A stretch of DNA of 64,000 bases from Hamadaea flava (GTDB lineage Bacteria > Actinomycetota > Actinomycetes > Mycobacteriales > Micromonosporaceae): the NCBI RefSeq assembly GCF_024172085.1, contig NZ_JAMZDZ010000001.1, positions 4,588,001 to 4,652,000 on the forward strand. Reading direction: 5' to 3'. Position numbers and translations under genes: made by a program. Shown piece by piece: positions 19,440 to 27,775 of this stretch. Position 1 is the stretch's first letter. Every line of letters starts with the position of its first letter. The notes beneath the pieces were generated by a model that had not been told where the DNA came from, searched no databases, and saw nothing but the letters and a program-made list of their open reading frames with translations.

Positions 19440-21440
19440 GTGACGCCCGAGCTCGACCACGAACTAGCCGCCGAGCGTACGCACCTCACCGTCAGCCGAG
19501 CCGCCTTGCAGGCGATGCGCGAGCACGTCGAGGTCCTGTTCGCCACCGGAGACAAAGTCGCCGGCGACCCCTTCTCCGCCGAGACCCTCGGCCGCGCCCT
19601 GGCCAAGCGGATCAAGGAGCTGGCCGACGACCCGAACACGCCCCTGTTCTTCGGCAAACTCACCTTCGGGGCGGACGCCGCCGACGCCGAGAGCGCCGGT
19701 CACGCCTTCCACATCGGCCGCCGGCACGTCACCGACGCCGCCGGGGAGCCGATGGTCCTGGACTGGCGCGCACCCGTCTCCCGCTCGTTCTACCGGGCGA
19801 GCGCGTCCGACCCGCAGGACATCGCGGTCCGCCGCCGGTTCGGCTTCAACGCCGGCGAGCTGACCAGCTTCGAAGACGAGCACCTGACCCTCGGCGAGGA
19901 ACTCGGCACGAAGAGCGCGATCCTCACCGCCGAAATCGAACGGCCCCGCGTCGGCCCGATGCGCGACATCGTCGCCACCATCCAGCCGGAGCAGGACGAA
20001 CTCGTCCGGGCAGCACTGGAGGAGTCGATCTGCGTACAGGGGGCACCGGGCACCGGGAAGACGGCCGTCGGCCTGCACCGCGCGGCGTACCTGCTCTATC
20101 TGCACCGCGAACGGCTGCGGCGGGCGGGCGTACTGATCCTGGGACCCAACCGGGCCTTCCTGCGCTACATCGCCGCCGTCCTCCCGGCGCTCGGCGAGAT
20201 CGAGGTCAGCCAGTCCACGGTCGACGATCTGATCGCGACCGTCGAGGTCCGGGCGGCGGACACGCCCGAGGCCGAGGCGCTCAAGCACGACCCGCGGCTC
20301 GCCCAGGTGCTCCACGATCTGCTGTGGCGACGCGTACGCCGGCCGCAGGAGCCGTTGACGGTGCCGGACGATTCCTATCGCTGGCGGGTCGACGCCGGGG
20401 TACTGGCCCGGATCGTCGACGACGTACGCCGCGGCGAACCCCCGTACGCCCTGGGCCGGGAACACGTCCGGGCCCGGGTCGTCGACCTGTTGCTGCGACA
20501 GTCGGAGGCTCGGCGGGGCGACTCGCCCGGTGAGGCGTGGCGCCGCCGGATGACCAAGGCGAAACCCGTCGTGGCGCTCCTCGACCAGGTGTGGCCCGCG
20601 GTCACCCCGGCCGAGCTGGTCTTCGAGTTCCTCACCGCCCCCGAACACGAACTGCTCACCGAGTCCGAGGCCGAGGAACTGCGCTGGACGAAGCCGTCGA
20701 AGACCGCGAAGTCGGCGAAGTGGACCGCCGCCGACCTGGTCCTCCTCGACGAGGCGGCCGGGCTGATCGAGCGACCGGGCGGCTTCGGCCACATCATCGT
20801 CGACGAGGCCCAGGACCTGTCCCCCATGCAGGCCCGCGCCATCGCCCGACGCAGTACGCACGGCTCCGTGACGCTGCTCGGGGACCTCGCGCAGGGCACC
20901 GCGCCCTGGGCGGCGAAGCAGTGGCAGGACACCCTGGGCCACCTCGGCAAGCCCGATGCCGTGGTGACGCCGCTGACCACCGGTTTCCGCGTACCGGAGC
21001 AGGTCGTCGAGCTGGCGAACCGGCTGCTCCCGGCGCTGGGCGTGGACGTCCCGCCGGCCCAGTCGCTGCGCCCGGACGGGTGGCTCGCCATCCGCCCGAC
21101 CGCCGCCCCAGAAGCGCTGGCCGAGGCGGTCGAGGCAGCGCTGGCCCAACCCGGCTCAGTCGGCGTGATCAGCGCACAGGACGCGGTCGACTCCGTGGCA
21201 CGCTCGCTCGCGAAGTACTCGCCCACCTCGTTGGACGACGACGATCCCGACTCCCGCCTGACCGTGGTCCCAGCCACGCTGGCCAAGGGTCTGGAGTACG
21301 ACCACGTCATCGTGGTGGAACCGGCCGCCATCGTCGAAGCCGAGGCCCGTGGGCTGCACCGGCTCTACGTCGTCCTGACCCGGGCGGTCACGACGCTGAC
21401 CGTCCTGCACGACCGCCCCCTCCCCACCCCCCTCGCCTGA
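19440..21440 (+). CDS. helD: HelD-like RNA polymerase-recycling ATPase (UvrD superfamily)
   Basis: 666-aa superfamily 1 motor. Walker A is GAPGTGKTAVG and the helicase II motif is IIVDEAQDLSPMQ; RLTVVPATLAKGLEYDHVIV and YVVLTRAV are the late motifs. The N-terminal helical arm (ERTHLTVSRAALQAMREH) and the insert between motifs match actinobacterial HelD proteins, which release stalled RNA polymerase and can protect against rifampicin. The start is GTG at 19440 with GGAG nine bases upstream; an in-frame ATG at 19356 is less likely. A different UvrD-like DNA helicase role cannot be excluded. Confidence 0.85.
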   Translation: MTPELDHELAAERTHLTVSRAALQAMREHVEVLFATGDKVAGDPFSAETLGRALAKRIKELADDPNTPLFFGKLTFGADAADAESAGHAFHIGRRHVTDAAGEPMVLDWRAPVSRSFYRASASDPQDIAVRRRFGFNAGELTSFEDEHLTLGEELGTKSAILTAEIERPRVGPMRDIVATIQPEQDELVRAALEESICVQGAPGTGKTAVGLHRAAYLLYLHRERLRRAGVLILGPNRAFLRYIAAVLPALGEIEVSQSTVDDLIATVEVRAADTPEAEALKHDPRLAQVLHDLLWRRVRRPQEPLTVPDDSYRWRVDAGVLARIVDDVRRGEPPYALGREHVRARVVDLLLRQSEARRGDSPGEAWRRRMTKAKPVVALLDQVWPAVTPAELVFEFLTAPEHELLTESEAEELRWTKPSKTAKSAKWTAADLVLLDEAAGLIERPGGFGHIIVDEAQDLSPMQARAIARRSTHGSVTLLGDLAQGTAPWAAKQWQDTLGHLGKPDAVVTPLTTGFRVPEQVVELANRLLPALGVDVPPAQSLRPDGWLAIRPTAAPEALAEAVEAALAQPGSVGVISAQDAVDSVARSLAKYSPTSLDDDDPDSRLTVVPATLAKGLEYDHVIVVEPAAIVEAEARGLHRLYVVLTRAVTTLTVLHDRPLPTPLA

Positions 21441-21489
21441 CAGCCCCTGTTGATCATGCGCGGCTCGCCAGTCGATCATGCCCGCGCGG

Positions 21490-21556
21490 AGTTGATCAGG
21501 ATGTCCGGGACACGCCACGCCGCGCGATCACGACCGTTAGTTCATGATCGCGCGGG
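21490..21556. repeat. intergenic repeat, family B copy 1
   Basis: This stretch, with TTGATCAGG near its left end and TTAGTTCATGATC near its right end, matches the one at 49597-49662 over about 66 bp. Two further short TGATCATGC-type motifs precede it (21451-21480). Its right edge runs into a (GTGGGG)n tract that encodes the proline-rich tail of the adjacent ATPase gene. Confidence 0.6.
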
Positions 21557-22345
21557 TGGGGGTGGGGGTGGGGGTGGGGTAGCGGCGCGGGTGGGGACTA
21601 CTAAGGGGCCGTGGTCGCCGGGGATGATCCGGACTCGCGCGCGATAGTGCTTCGCGAGCAGGTCCTCGGTCAGCACCAGCTCCGGCCGGCCGTCGGCGAC
21701 GATCCGGCCGCCGTCCATGAGGACGAGACGGTCGGCGTACTCCCCGGCGACGGACAGGTCGTGCATCGTCGCGAGCACGGTCAGCCCGGCCTCCCGCCGC
21801 AGCGCGTCGATCAGTTCGAGGACCTCCTGCTGGTGCCCGATGTCCAGGGCACTAGTCGGCTCGTCGAGCAACAACAGCGGGGCCTGCTGCGCCAGGGCAC
21901 GGGCGAGGAACACCCGCTGCCGCTCACCGCCGGACAGCGTCGGCAACTCCCGGCCCGCGAACCGGTCCAGGTCCAGCCGGGTCAGCACGTCCCGCACCAC
22001 GGCCAGGTCCGCGCCGGACTCCCGGCCCAAGGTCGGGATATGCGGCGTACGCCCAAGGAGGACGTAGTCGAGGACGGTCATCCCGGCGGGGACGACGGGG
22101 TACTGCGCGACGGCCGCCATCCGCCGAGCCCGTTCCCGCCGGTTCAACTCCGTGAGCGGGGTCTCGCCGAGGACCGCTTCGCCCGCGTAGGCGTACTCGC
22201 CGAGGACCGCCCGGAGCAGGGTGGACTTCCCGGCGCCGTTCGGCCCGATGATCGTGACCCATTCCCCGGCGGCGACCCCGAGGTCCACATCGTCCACGAT
22301 GGTCGCCTTGTCGAGGACGACGCCGAAGCCGCGCAGCCGAAGCAT
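21542..22345 (-). CDS. btuD: vitamin B12 ABC transporter ATPase BtuD
   Basis: 267-aa ABC ATPase with Walker A GPNGAGKST, signature LSGGERQRV, Walker B LLLLDEPTSALD and the switch His in ATMHDLS. It is in the FecE/BtuD group and powers import by the adjacent permease. It follows btuC with no gap. The last ~10 residues are almost all proline, encoded by a GTGGGG repeat at the edge of an intergenic repeat, so the tail is probably non-functional padding. Confidence 0.9.
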   Translation of the reverse strand: MLRLRGFGVVLDKATIVDDVDLGVAAGEWVTIIGPNGAGKSTLLRAVLGEYAYAGEAVLGETPLTELNRRERARRMAAVAQYPVVPAGMTVLDYVLLGRTPHIPTLGRESGADLAVVRDVLTRLDLDRFAGRELPTLSGGERQRVFLARALAQQAPLLLLDEPTSALDIGHQQEVLELIDALRREAGLTVLATMHDLSVAGEYADRLVLMDGGRIVADGRPELVLTEDLLAKHYRARVRIIPGDHGPLVVPTRAATPPPPPPPPARS

Positions 22346-23380
22346 CTACAGCCTCGCCGACCGCGTCGTACGCAGGACGAGGATGAAGAAGGGCGCCCCC
22401 ACGAAGGCGGTGACCACGCCGATCGGCAGCTCGGTCGGGGCCGCCACGGTCCGGGCGATCAGATCGGCTCCCACCAGGAAGGCTCCGCCGTAGATCATCG
22501 ACAGCGGCAGAATCGCCCGGTACGACGCTCCGGTGAGCAGCCGCACGATGTGCGGGACCACGATGCCGACGAAACCGATGAGCCCTGAGACGGCCACCGC
22601 GGCGGCGGTCGCCAGGCTGGCCGCCGCGACCAGGATCAGCCGGGATCGCGCGGGATGCAGCCCCAGACTCGCCGCCTCCGCGTCGCCCACGCTCAACACG
22701 TCCAGCTCCCGGCGCAGGGCCAGGACGACCAGTGCGCTGACCACGGCGTACGGAATGATGACCAGGACGTCGTGCCAGCCGCCGGTCGCGAGACGGCCGA
22801 GCAACCACGAGTAGACCTCGCGGATGCTGTCGGCGTAGCGCTGGAGCACGTAGGTCTGGATGGCGGCGAGGAAGGCCGAGATCGCGACCCCGGCGAGAAT
22901 GAGCGTGCTGCCGGAGCGATCGCGGCCGCCCGCGATCCCGAGCAGATAGGTGAGCCCGACCGCGAGCAGCGCGCCGGCGAAGGCGAAGAGCGGGACGCTG
23001 GTCCACATGCCGCCGCGCAGCGCGATGGCGAGCGTGGCGCCGAGACCCGCGCCGGCCGCGACGCCGAGCAGATAGGGGTCGGCGAGCGGATTCCGGAAGA
23101 CGCCCTGGTAGCTCGCCCCGGCGAGGGCGAGCATCGAGCCGACCAGCATGCCGAGCACCACACGCGGCAGCCGCAGGTCGGTGACGATGGCGATCTCGCG
23201 CTCGTTCAGCCCCGAATTCAGGTGTACGCCTGGAATCAGGTTCAGCAGCTCGATCGCGACCGAACCGGGCGGCAGCCCGACCGGCCCGAAGGCGATGCCG
23301 GCGAGGACCGCGACGACGAGGACGGCGACCGCGGCGAGCAGCCACGACAGCCGCAACCCAGCCGGCCTGACCTCCATCAT
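22346..23380 (-). CDS. btuC: vitamin B12 ABC transporter permease BtuC
   Basis: 344-aa FecCD/BtuC-type permease with about ten membrane helices; LRLPRVVLGMLVGSMLALAG, NPLADPYLLG and GFVGIVVPHIVRLL are family hallmarks. The start at 23380 (MMEVRPAG) follows a purine-rich GAAGGGGG; a GTG at 23404 is an alternative. It lies between the binding protein and ATPase genes. B12 is the inferred substrate because a cobalamin riboswitch precedes the operon. Confidence 0.9.
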   Translation of the reverse strand: MMEVRPAGLRLSWLLAAVAVLVVAVLAGIAFGPVGLPPGSVAIELLNLIPGVHLNSGLNEREIAIVTDLRLPRVVLGMLVGSMLALAGASYQGVFRNPLADPYLLGVAAGAGLGATLAIALRGGMWTSVPLFAFAGALLAVGLTYLLGIAGGRDRSGSTLILAGVAISAFLAAIQTYVLQRYADSIREVYSWLLGRLATGGWHDVLVIIPYAVVSALVVLALRRELDVLSVGDAEAASLGLHPARSRLILVAAASLATAAAVAVSGLIGFVGIVVPHIVRLLTGASYRAILPLSMIYGGAFLVGADLIARTVAAPTELPIGVVTAFVGAPFFILVLRTTRSARL

Positions 23381-23426
23381 CACCACCCCCTTCCGCTCGC
23401 TCACCGCATGCTCGCCCGCTCGCCGC

Positions 23427-23488
23427 GTTGATCATGGAGTTAACGATGGTCTCGACGGCGTGTCGAGGCGGTCAACCCCATGATCAAC
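23427..23488. repeat. long inverted repeat between btuF and btuC
   Basis: Outer arms GTTGATCATGG (23427-23437) and CCATGATCAAC (23478-23488) are perfect; an inner hairpin CTCGAC...GTCGAG lies between them. It resembles the TTGATCA/TGATCATG elements at 21451-21556 and 49597. In the operon message it could attenuate permease and ATPase expression relative to the binding protein. Confidence 0.6.
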
Positions 23489-23501
23489 GAAGCGAAGCGC
23501 G

Positions 23502-24425
23502 TCAGGAGATCTGGTTCACCGAGGTCGCGACGGTCTGCGCGAGATCGACGATCCGCGGCCCCCAGCGGGAGGCGATGTCGTCGTCGAGCGCGACGATCTG
23601 GCCCTTGCTGACGGCGGTGATGCCGGACCAGCCCGCCCGCGCCTTGACGGTGTCGGCGGTCTGCTGGCAGCACTTGGCGTCGGCCAGGAAGATCAGGTCG
23701 GGGTTCGCCTTGACCAGGGCCTCGGCGGACAGCTGCGGGTACCCGAAGGCTTTGCCGTCGGCGTCCGCGGCGTCGGCGACGTTCTGCAGGCCGAGCAGCG
23801 TGAAGATCGACCCGATGAAGGTCTTCGAGGTGGCCGAGTAGAGGTCGGGCGAGACCTCGTAGAAGTAGGTCAGCGGCTTGGTACGCGCCTTGACCGACTT
23901 CACGATCGTGTCGAGCTTCGACTTCATGTCGCCCACGACCTTGGCGGCATCGTCGGCGTGGCCGGTCAGCTTGCCCAGGTCGGTGATCTCGGCGTACGCC
24001 TCGTCGAGGGTCGCCGCCGCCGGAACCAGGAAGGTCGGGATCTTCAACGCCTTGAGCTGGTCGACGATCTTGTCGCTGTCGTTGGTGAGGACCACCAGGT
24101 CCGGGTTCTTAGCGGCGATCGCCTCAGCGCTCGGCTTGTACGCGGACAGGTCCGACTTCGGTACGCCGGCCGGGTAGTTGGACTGGTCGTCGACCGCGAC
24201 GACCTGCGTACCGGCGTTGACGGCGTAGAGCATCTCGGTGGCCGTCGGCCCGAGCGAGACGATCTTGGCGGGCTGCTTGTCGAGCGTCACACTGCCGACG
24301 GTGACCGGGTACGCCGCACTGGTCGGCGTGGCAGTGGGGGTGGCCGTGCCGCCGTTGCCGGTGGAGCAGGCGGCCAGGCCGAAGGCGAGACCGGCGAGCA
24401 GTCCGAGCGCACGTCTTCTCAACAT
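23502..24425 (-). CDS. btuF: cobalamin-binding lipoprotein BtuF
   Basis: 307-aa substrate-binding lipoprotein; the signal peptide ends in the lipobox LAAC and a Thr/Ala linker follows. It has the two-lobed TroA/BtuF-like fold typical of metal-chelate and cobalamin receptors: VSLGPTATEMLYAV, LDEAYAEITDLGKLTG and ANPDLIFLAD. First gene of the operon, directly after the cobalamin riboswitch. A siderophore ligand is possible by family, but the riboswitch strongly favours B12 or cobinamide. Confidence 0.9.
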   Translation of the reverse strand: MLRRRALGLLAGLAFGLAACSTGNGGTATPTATPTSAAYPVTVGSVTLDKQPAKIVSLGPTATEMLYAVNAGTQVVAVDDQSNYPAGVPKSDLSAYKPSAEAIAAKNPDLVVLTNDSDKIVDQLKALKIPTFLVPAAATLDEAYAEITDLGKLTGHADDAAKVVGDMKSKLDTIVKSVKARTKPLTYFYEVSPDLYSATSKTFIGSIFTLLGLQNVADAADADGKAFGYPQLSAEALVKANPDLIFLADAKCCQQTADTVKARAGWSGITAVSKGQIVALDDDIASRWGPRIVDLAQTVATSVNQIS

Positions 24426-24479
24426 CGAATTCCTCCTATCGGTCGAGGGGTTAGTCCGCCGACAGGAGTGAAGGGTGCC

Positions 24480-24655
24480 TGCCCGCGAGACGCCCTTCCT
24501 CGAGAGCGTTACTTCGCGACCGCGGCGAGGCGACCTGGCTCGACCAGCCCGTACGCGACCAGAGTCACGCCCGGGGAGGGATCACAGTTGCGGGACAGCG
24601 CCGGATTCGCACCGGCTTCGCTGACCGCGGTCAGCCAGAGGCTAACCCACGGCCG
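24480..24655 (-). promoter_or_regulatory. cobalamin riboswitch
   Basis: On the minus strand the B12 box is clear at about 24578-24620: GAAGCCGGTGCGAATCCGG, then GCTGTCCCGCAACTGTGA. A downstream GAGCCAGGTCGCC segment matches the next conserved aptamer element, and a GC-rich region 24480-24520 can form the expression platform before the btuF ribosome-binding site. It is expected to shut off btuFCD when adenosylcobalamin is plentiful. Boundaries are approximate. Confidence 0.92.
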
Positions 24656-24670
24656 ATCCCGGACGGAAAT

Positions 24671-25003
24671 TCAGCGCTGTTCGCTGTTGGTGGGCGACTG
24701 CTCGGCGTCGGTCGGGTGATCGGGCTCATCCTGGGTGGCCGGCTTCGTCCCGGCGGGCTCGTCCTCACCGGCGAGCGCGGATCGGAGCTTCGACTTCTCC
24801 GTCTTGCGGCGCTCGACCGCGTTCTGCAGCTGGAGGGAGTACTGCTCACGCCAGCCACGCAGGACGAACCAGCTCAGCACCGCCGATACCAGGATGGCGA
24901 GGACGAGCTTGAGGAAGATGCTCAGCGGGAACGGCAGCAGCACGAGGAACGCGGCGACGAACAGGCCGATGCGCCCGAGCGTGTACTTGACAGCAGGACT
25001 CAC
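24671..25003 (-). CDS. DUF4229 small membrane protein
   Basis: 110-aa protein with two membrane helices (roughly residues 10-28 and 30-48) and a long charged C-terminal tail (KTEKSKLRSALAGEDEPAG). It matches the actinobacterial DUF4229 family, whose members are often found beside menaquinone genes; here it follows mqnE by 55 nt in the same direction. Function unknown. Confidence 0.75.
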   Translation of the reverse strand: MSPAVKYTLGRIGLFVAAFLVLLPFPLSIFLKLVLAILVSAVLSWFVLRGWREQYSLQLQNAVERRKTEKSKLRSALAGEDEPAGTKPATQDEPDHPTDAEQSPTNSEQR

Positions 25004-25058
25004 GCCCAGCAGCCTACGCGCTGCTGGGCGGGTTCCACGAAGTGGCCGGGCCGAGTCC

Positions 25059-26228
25059 CTATGCCCAGACCTGCTGGGGTTCGCGCCGCCGATCGGCCAG
25101 CGACACCGGCGCGTCGAACTCGCGTACCACCTCGTAGCGGGTGTTGCGCTCGACCGGCCGGAAGCCGGCGTCCTGGATCAGGGTGAGCAGGTCCTCACGG
25201 TGCATGGTGTCCGGCGTGCCGTAGGAGTCGGCGTCGTGGGTGATCTTGTACTCGACCACCGAGCCGTCCAGGTCGTCCACGCCGAAGTTGAGCGAGAGCT
25301 GGGCGACCGAGAGGCCGTGCATGACCCAGAAGCACTTCACGTGATCGAAGTTGTCGAGCATCAGCCGGGAGACCGCGAAGGTCTTCAGCGACTCGGCCGG
25401 CGACGCCATCGTCGTCTTGGCCTGGATGCGGTTGCGGACGATGCCGTCGGCGCTGTCGTGGAAGTCGTGCTGGTAGCGCAGCGGGATGAAGACCATGAAG
25501 CCGCCGGTCTCGTCTTGCAGCTCCCGCAGCCGCATCACGTGATCGACCCGGTGCCGGGGTTCCTCGATGTGCCCGTAGAGCATGGTCGCCGGGGTACGCA
25601 GCCCCTTCTCATGGGCCAGCCGGTGAATCCGCGACCAGTCCTCCCAGTGGCACTCGTGGTCGACGATCTGCTGACGGATCTCCCAGTCGAAGATCTCGGC
25701 GCCGCCACCGGTCAGCGAGGCCAGGCCGGCGTCGATCAGCTCGTCGAGGATCTCGTCGGCGGGCAGGCCGGAGATCTTCTCGAACCACTGCACCTCGGTC
25801 GCGGTGAAGCACTTCAGCGAGACGTCGGGCAGCGCCTCCTTCAGTGCGCGCAGCACGCGGGGGTAATACTTCCACGGGAGTGTCGGGTGCAGACCGTTGA
25901 CGATGTGCAGCTCGGTGAGCTGCTCGTCCTTCATCTCCAGCGCCTTCTCCACGGCCTGCTCGACGCGCATGGTGTACGCGGCCTTCTCCCCCGGCTTGCG
26001 CTGGAAGGAACAGTACGCACAACTGGCGGTGCAGACATTGGTGAGGTTCAGGTGCCGGTTGACGTTGAACATCACCCGGTCGCCGTTCTTCTCGGTGCGC
26101 CGGTGGTGCGCCAATCGGCCCAGCCAGGCCAGATCGTCGCTGGCGTACAGGGCCTCACCGTCGGCCCGGGTGAGCCTTTCGCCGGCGTAGACCTTCTCTT
26201 CCAGCTCCCGCTTCAGCCCCGCGTCCAT
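25059..26228 (-). CDS. mqnE: aminofutalosine synthase MqnE (radical SAM)
   Basis: 389-aa radical SAM enzyme that joins 3-enolpyruvoylbenzoate to SAM-derived adenosine to give aminofutalosine. The cluster-binding motif is CTASCAYC in LTNVCTASCAYCSF. LHIVNGLHPTLPWKYYPRVL and TGGGAEIFDWEIRQQI are MqnE-typical. The start at 26228 (MDAGLKRELEEKV) agrees with homologues and has GGAG upstream; an ATG at 26264 is also in frame. Together with mqnA it shows that the organism makes menaquinone by the futalosine route. Confidence 0.95.
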   Translation of the reverse strand: MDAGLKRELEEKVYAGERLTRADGEALYASDDLAWLGRLAHHRRTEKNGDRVMFNVNRHLNLTNVCTASCAYCSFQRKPGEKAAYTMRVEQAVEKALEMKDEQLTELHIVNGLHPTLPWKYYPRVLRALKEALPDVSLKCFTATEVQWFEKISGLPADEILDELIDAGLASLTGGGAEIFDWEIRQQIVDHECHWEDWSRIHRLAHEKGLRTPATMLYGHIEEPRHRVDHVMRLRELQDETGGFMVFIPLRYQHDFHDSADGIVRNRIQAKTTMASPAESLKTFAVSRLMLDNFDHVKCFWVMHGLSVAQLSLNFGVDDLDGSVVEYKITHDADSYGTPDTMHREDLLTLIQDAGFRPVERNTRYEVVREFDAPVSLADRRREPQQVWA

Positions 26229-26380
26229 CCGCTGCGCCTCCCAACCGTCGACTCCGTTCTGCACATTACCCGGGGGTTCTTCGGTCCTTACGGTCGCGGG
26301 TGTCGACTTTCGCTTCCGGGTGCGCTATGAACGAAGGCGGCACACCGGACGGATCCGGCGGGACCTCGGGGAGAAGACAC

Positions 26381-27772
26381 ATGACGCGACGACGCGTTGG
26401 CGCGGCTCGGTTGTCTGCGCTGCTCACGGCAGCGATCGTCACGGGAGTGGCGGCTCCGGCCGCTGCGGCGCCGTCGACGACCACCGCGACTGCGCAGAAG
26501 GTGCCCGATGGCGGCGTCCTACCTGTCCCGAATGGTCCGTTGCAGTTGCCCTATGGCGTACCCACGAGCGGCGGCACCGTCGGCAACGACCTGGCCGCGC
26601 TCGCCGCGCAGCTGAACGCGATCCAGACCGAGGTCTCCGTCCTCGCCGAGCAGCTCAACGAACTGAAGCAGGCGGTCACCGACACCACGAACGCGTTCAT
26701 CTACGCCCAATACGAGTACGCCGAAGCCCAGAACCGGTTGGAGAAGGCGAAGAAGGCCCTCGCCTCGGCCGCGTCGGACGCGTACGTGCAGTCCGGCGGT
26801 CTGCCGAACCTGGGGCTGGGCGGACTCGCCCCGCGCGCCGACGACCCCGTGCACGGCAGTTCCGGCGCGGCGCACGAACTCGCCCTGGCCAAGGCGGAGT
26901 ACGAGCGGACCAAGACGGCGTACGAGACGACGCAGAAGAACCAGACGGAGACGAAGCAGCGCTTCGCCACCACGGAGGTCAGCTACAACCAGCGCAGCAC
27001 CGCGATGTTGGAGCTGAAGACCCGTAATGCCGCGAAGGTCGCGCAGATCCTGCGTCAGCAGGAGGCGGCCGAACAGGCCCTCGGCCAGCAGTACCTCAAC
27101 ACCGACGCCCTGTCCGGCTACAAGGCGAACCCGAAGGCGCTCGCCGCCGTCAACTTCGCCCTCAAGCAGCTCGGCAAGTCCTATGTGTGGGGCGCCGAGG
27201 GCCCCGACCACTACGACTGCTCAGGTCTGATGTGGGCGGCGTACCGGTCGACCGGGCACACCCTGCCGCGCGTCTCGCGGGACCAGTACCAGGGCACCAA
27301 GGACACCTCCGTGTCCCGATACGCCTTGCTCCCCGGCGATCTGCTGTTCTTCGGCGAAGACCCGAACAACCCGGCCTCGATCCACCACGTCGGCATGTAC
27401 CTCGGCAACGGCAAGATGATCCACTCGCCGACCACCGGCGACGTCGTGAAGATCTCGAACGTCTGGTGGTCGCACTTCTTCGGCGCGACCCGGGTCTACT
27501 CGGCCATCAAGGTCGCCACCCCGACGCCGACGCCGACGCGGACGACGACGCCCACCGCGACCGCCACGGCCACGGCCACGGCGACGGCGAAGCCGACGCA
27601 GACGACGACATCGCCGAGCCCGAGCCCGACGACCAGCTCGCCGAGCCCGACGCCGACGACGCAGTCGCCCACGCCGGCCGAGACGACCGACACCCCGGCG
27701 CCGCAGGACACCACCAACTCGGCGGCCGCCACCCAGCCCGCGGTCGAGCCGACGCCGACGCCCGCTCCGTAA
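26381..27772 (+). CDS. secreted NlpC/P60 peptidoglycan endopeptidase (RipA-like)
   Basis: 463-aa exported cell-wall hydrolase. In order: signal peptide, a long coiled coil (about residues 60-240), the NlpC/P60 domain with catalytic Cys in HYDCSGLMW and His in HHVGMYLG, and a ~95-residue Thr/Pro/Ala/Ser tail. This is the RipA/CwlO layout for daughter-cell separation. The start at 26381 has GGGAGA upstream and gives a proper signal peptide; an in-frame ATG at 26300 is less likely. The tail is encoded by repetitive ACGGCC/CCGACG tracts. Confidence 0.9.
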   Translation: MTRRRVGAARLSALLTAAIVTGVAAPAAAAPSTTTATAQKVPDGGVLPVPNGPLQLPYGVPTSGGTVGNDLAALAAQLNAIQTEVSVLAEQLNELKQAVTDTTNAFIYAQYEYAEAQNRLEKAKKALASAASDAYVQSGGLPNLGLGGLAPRADDPVHGSSGAAHELALAKAEYERTKTAYETTQKNQTETKQRFATTEVSYNQRSTAMLELKTRNAAKVAQILRQQEAAEQALGQQYLNTDALSGYKANPKALAAVNFALKQLGKSYVWGAEGPDHYDCSGLMWAAYRSTGHTLPRVSRDQYQGTKDTSVSRYALLPGDLLFFGEDPNNPASIHHVGMYLGNGKMIHSPTTGDVVKISNVWWSHFFGATRVYSAIKVATPTPTPTRTTTPTATATATATATAKPTQTTTSPSPSPTTSSPSPTPTTQSPTPAETTDTPAPQDTTNSAAATQPAVEPTPTPAP

Positions 27773-27775
27773 CGC

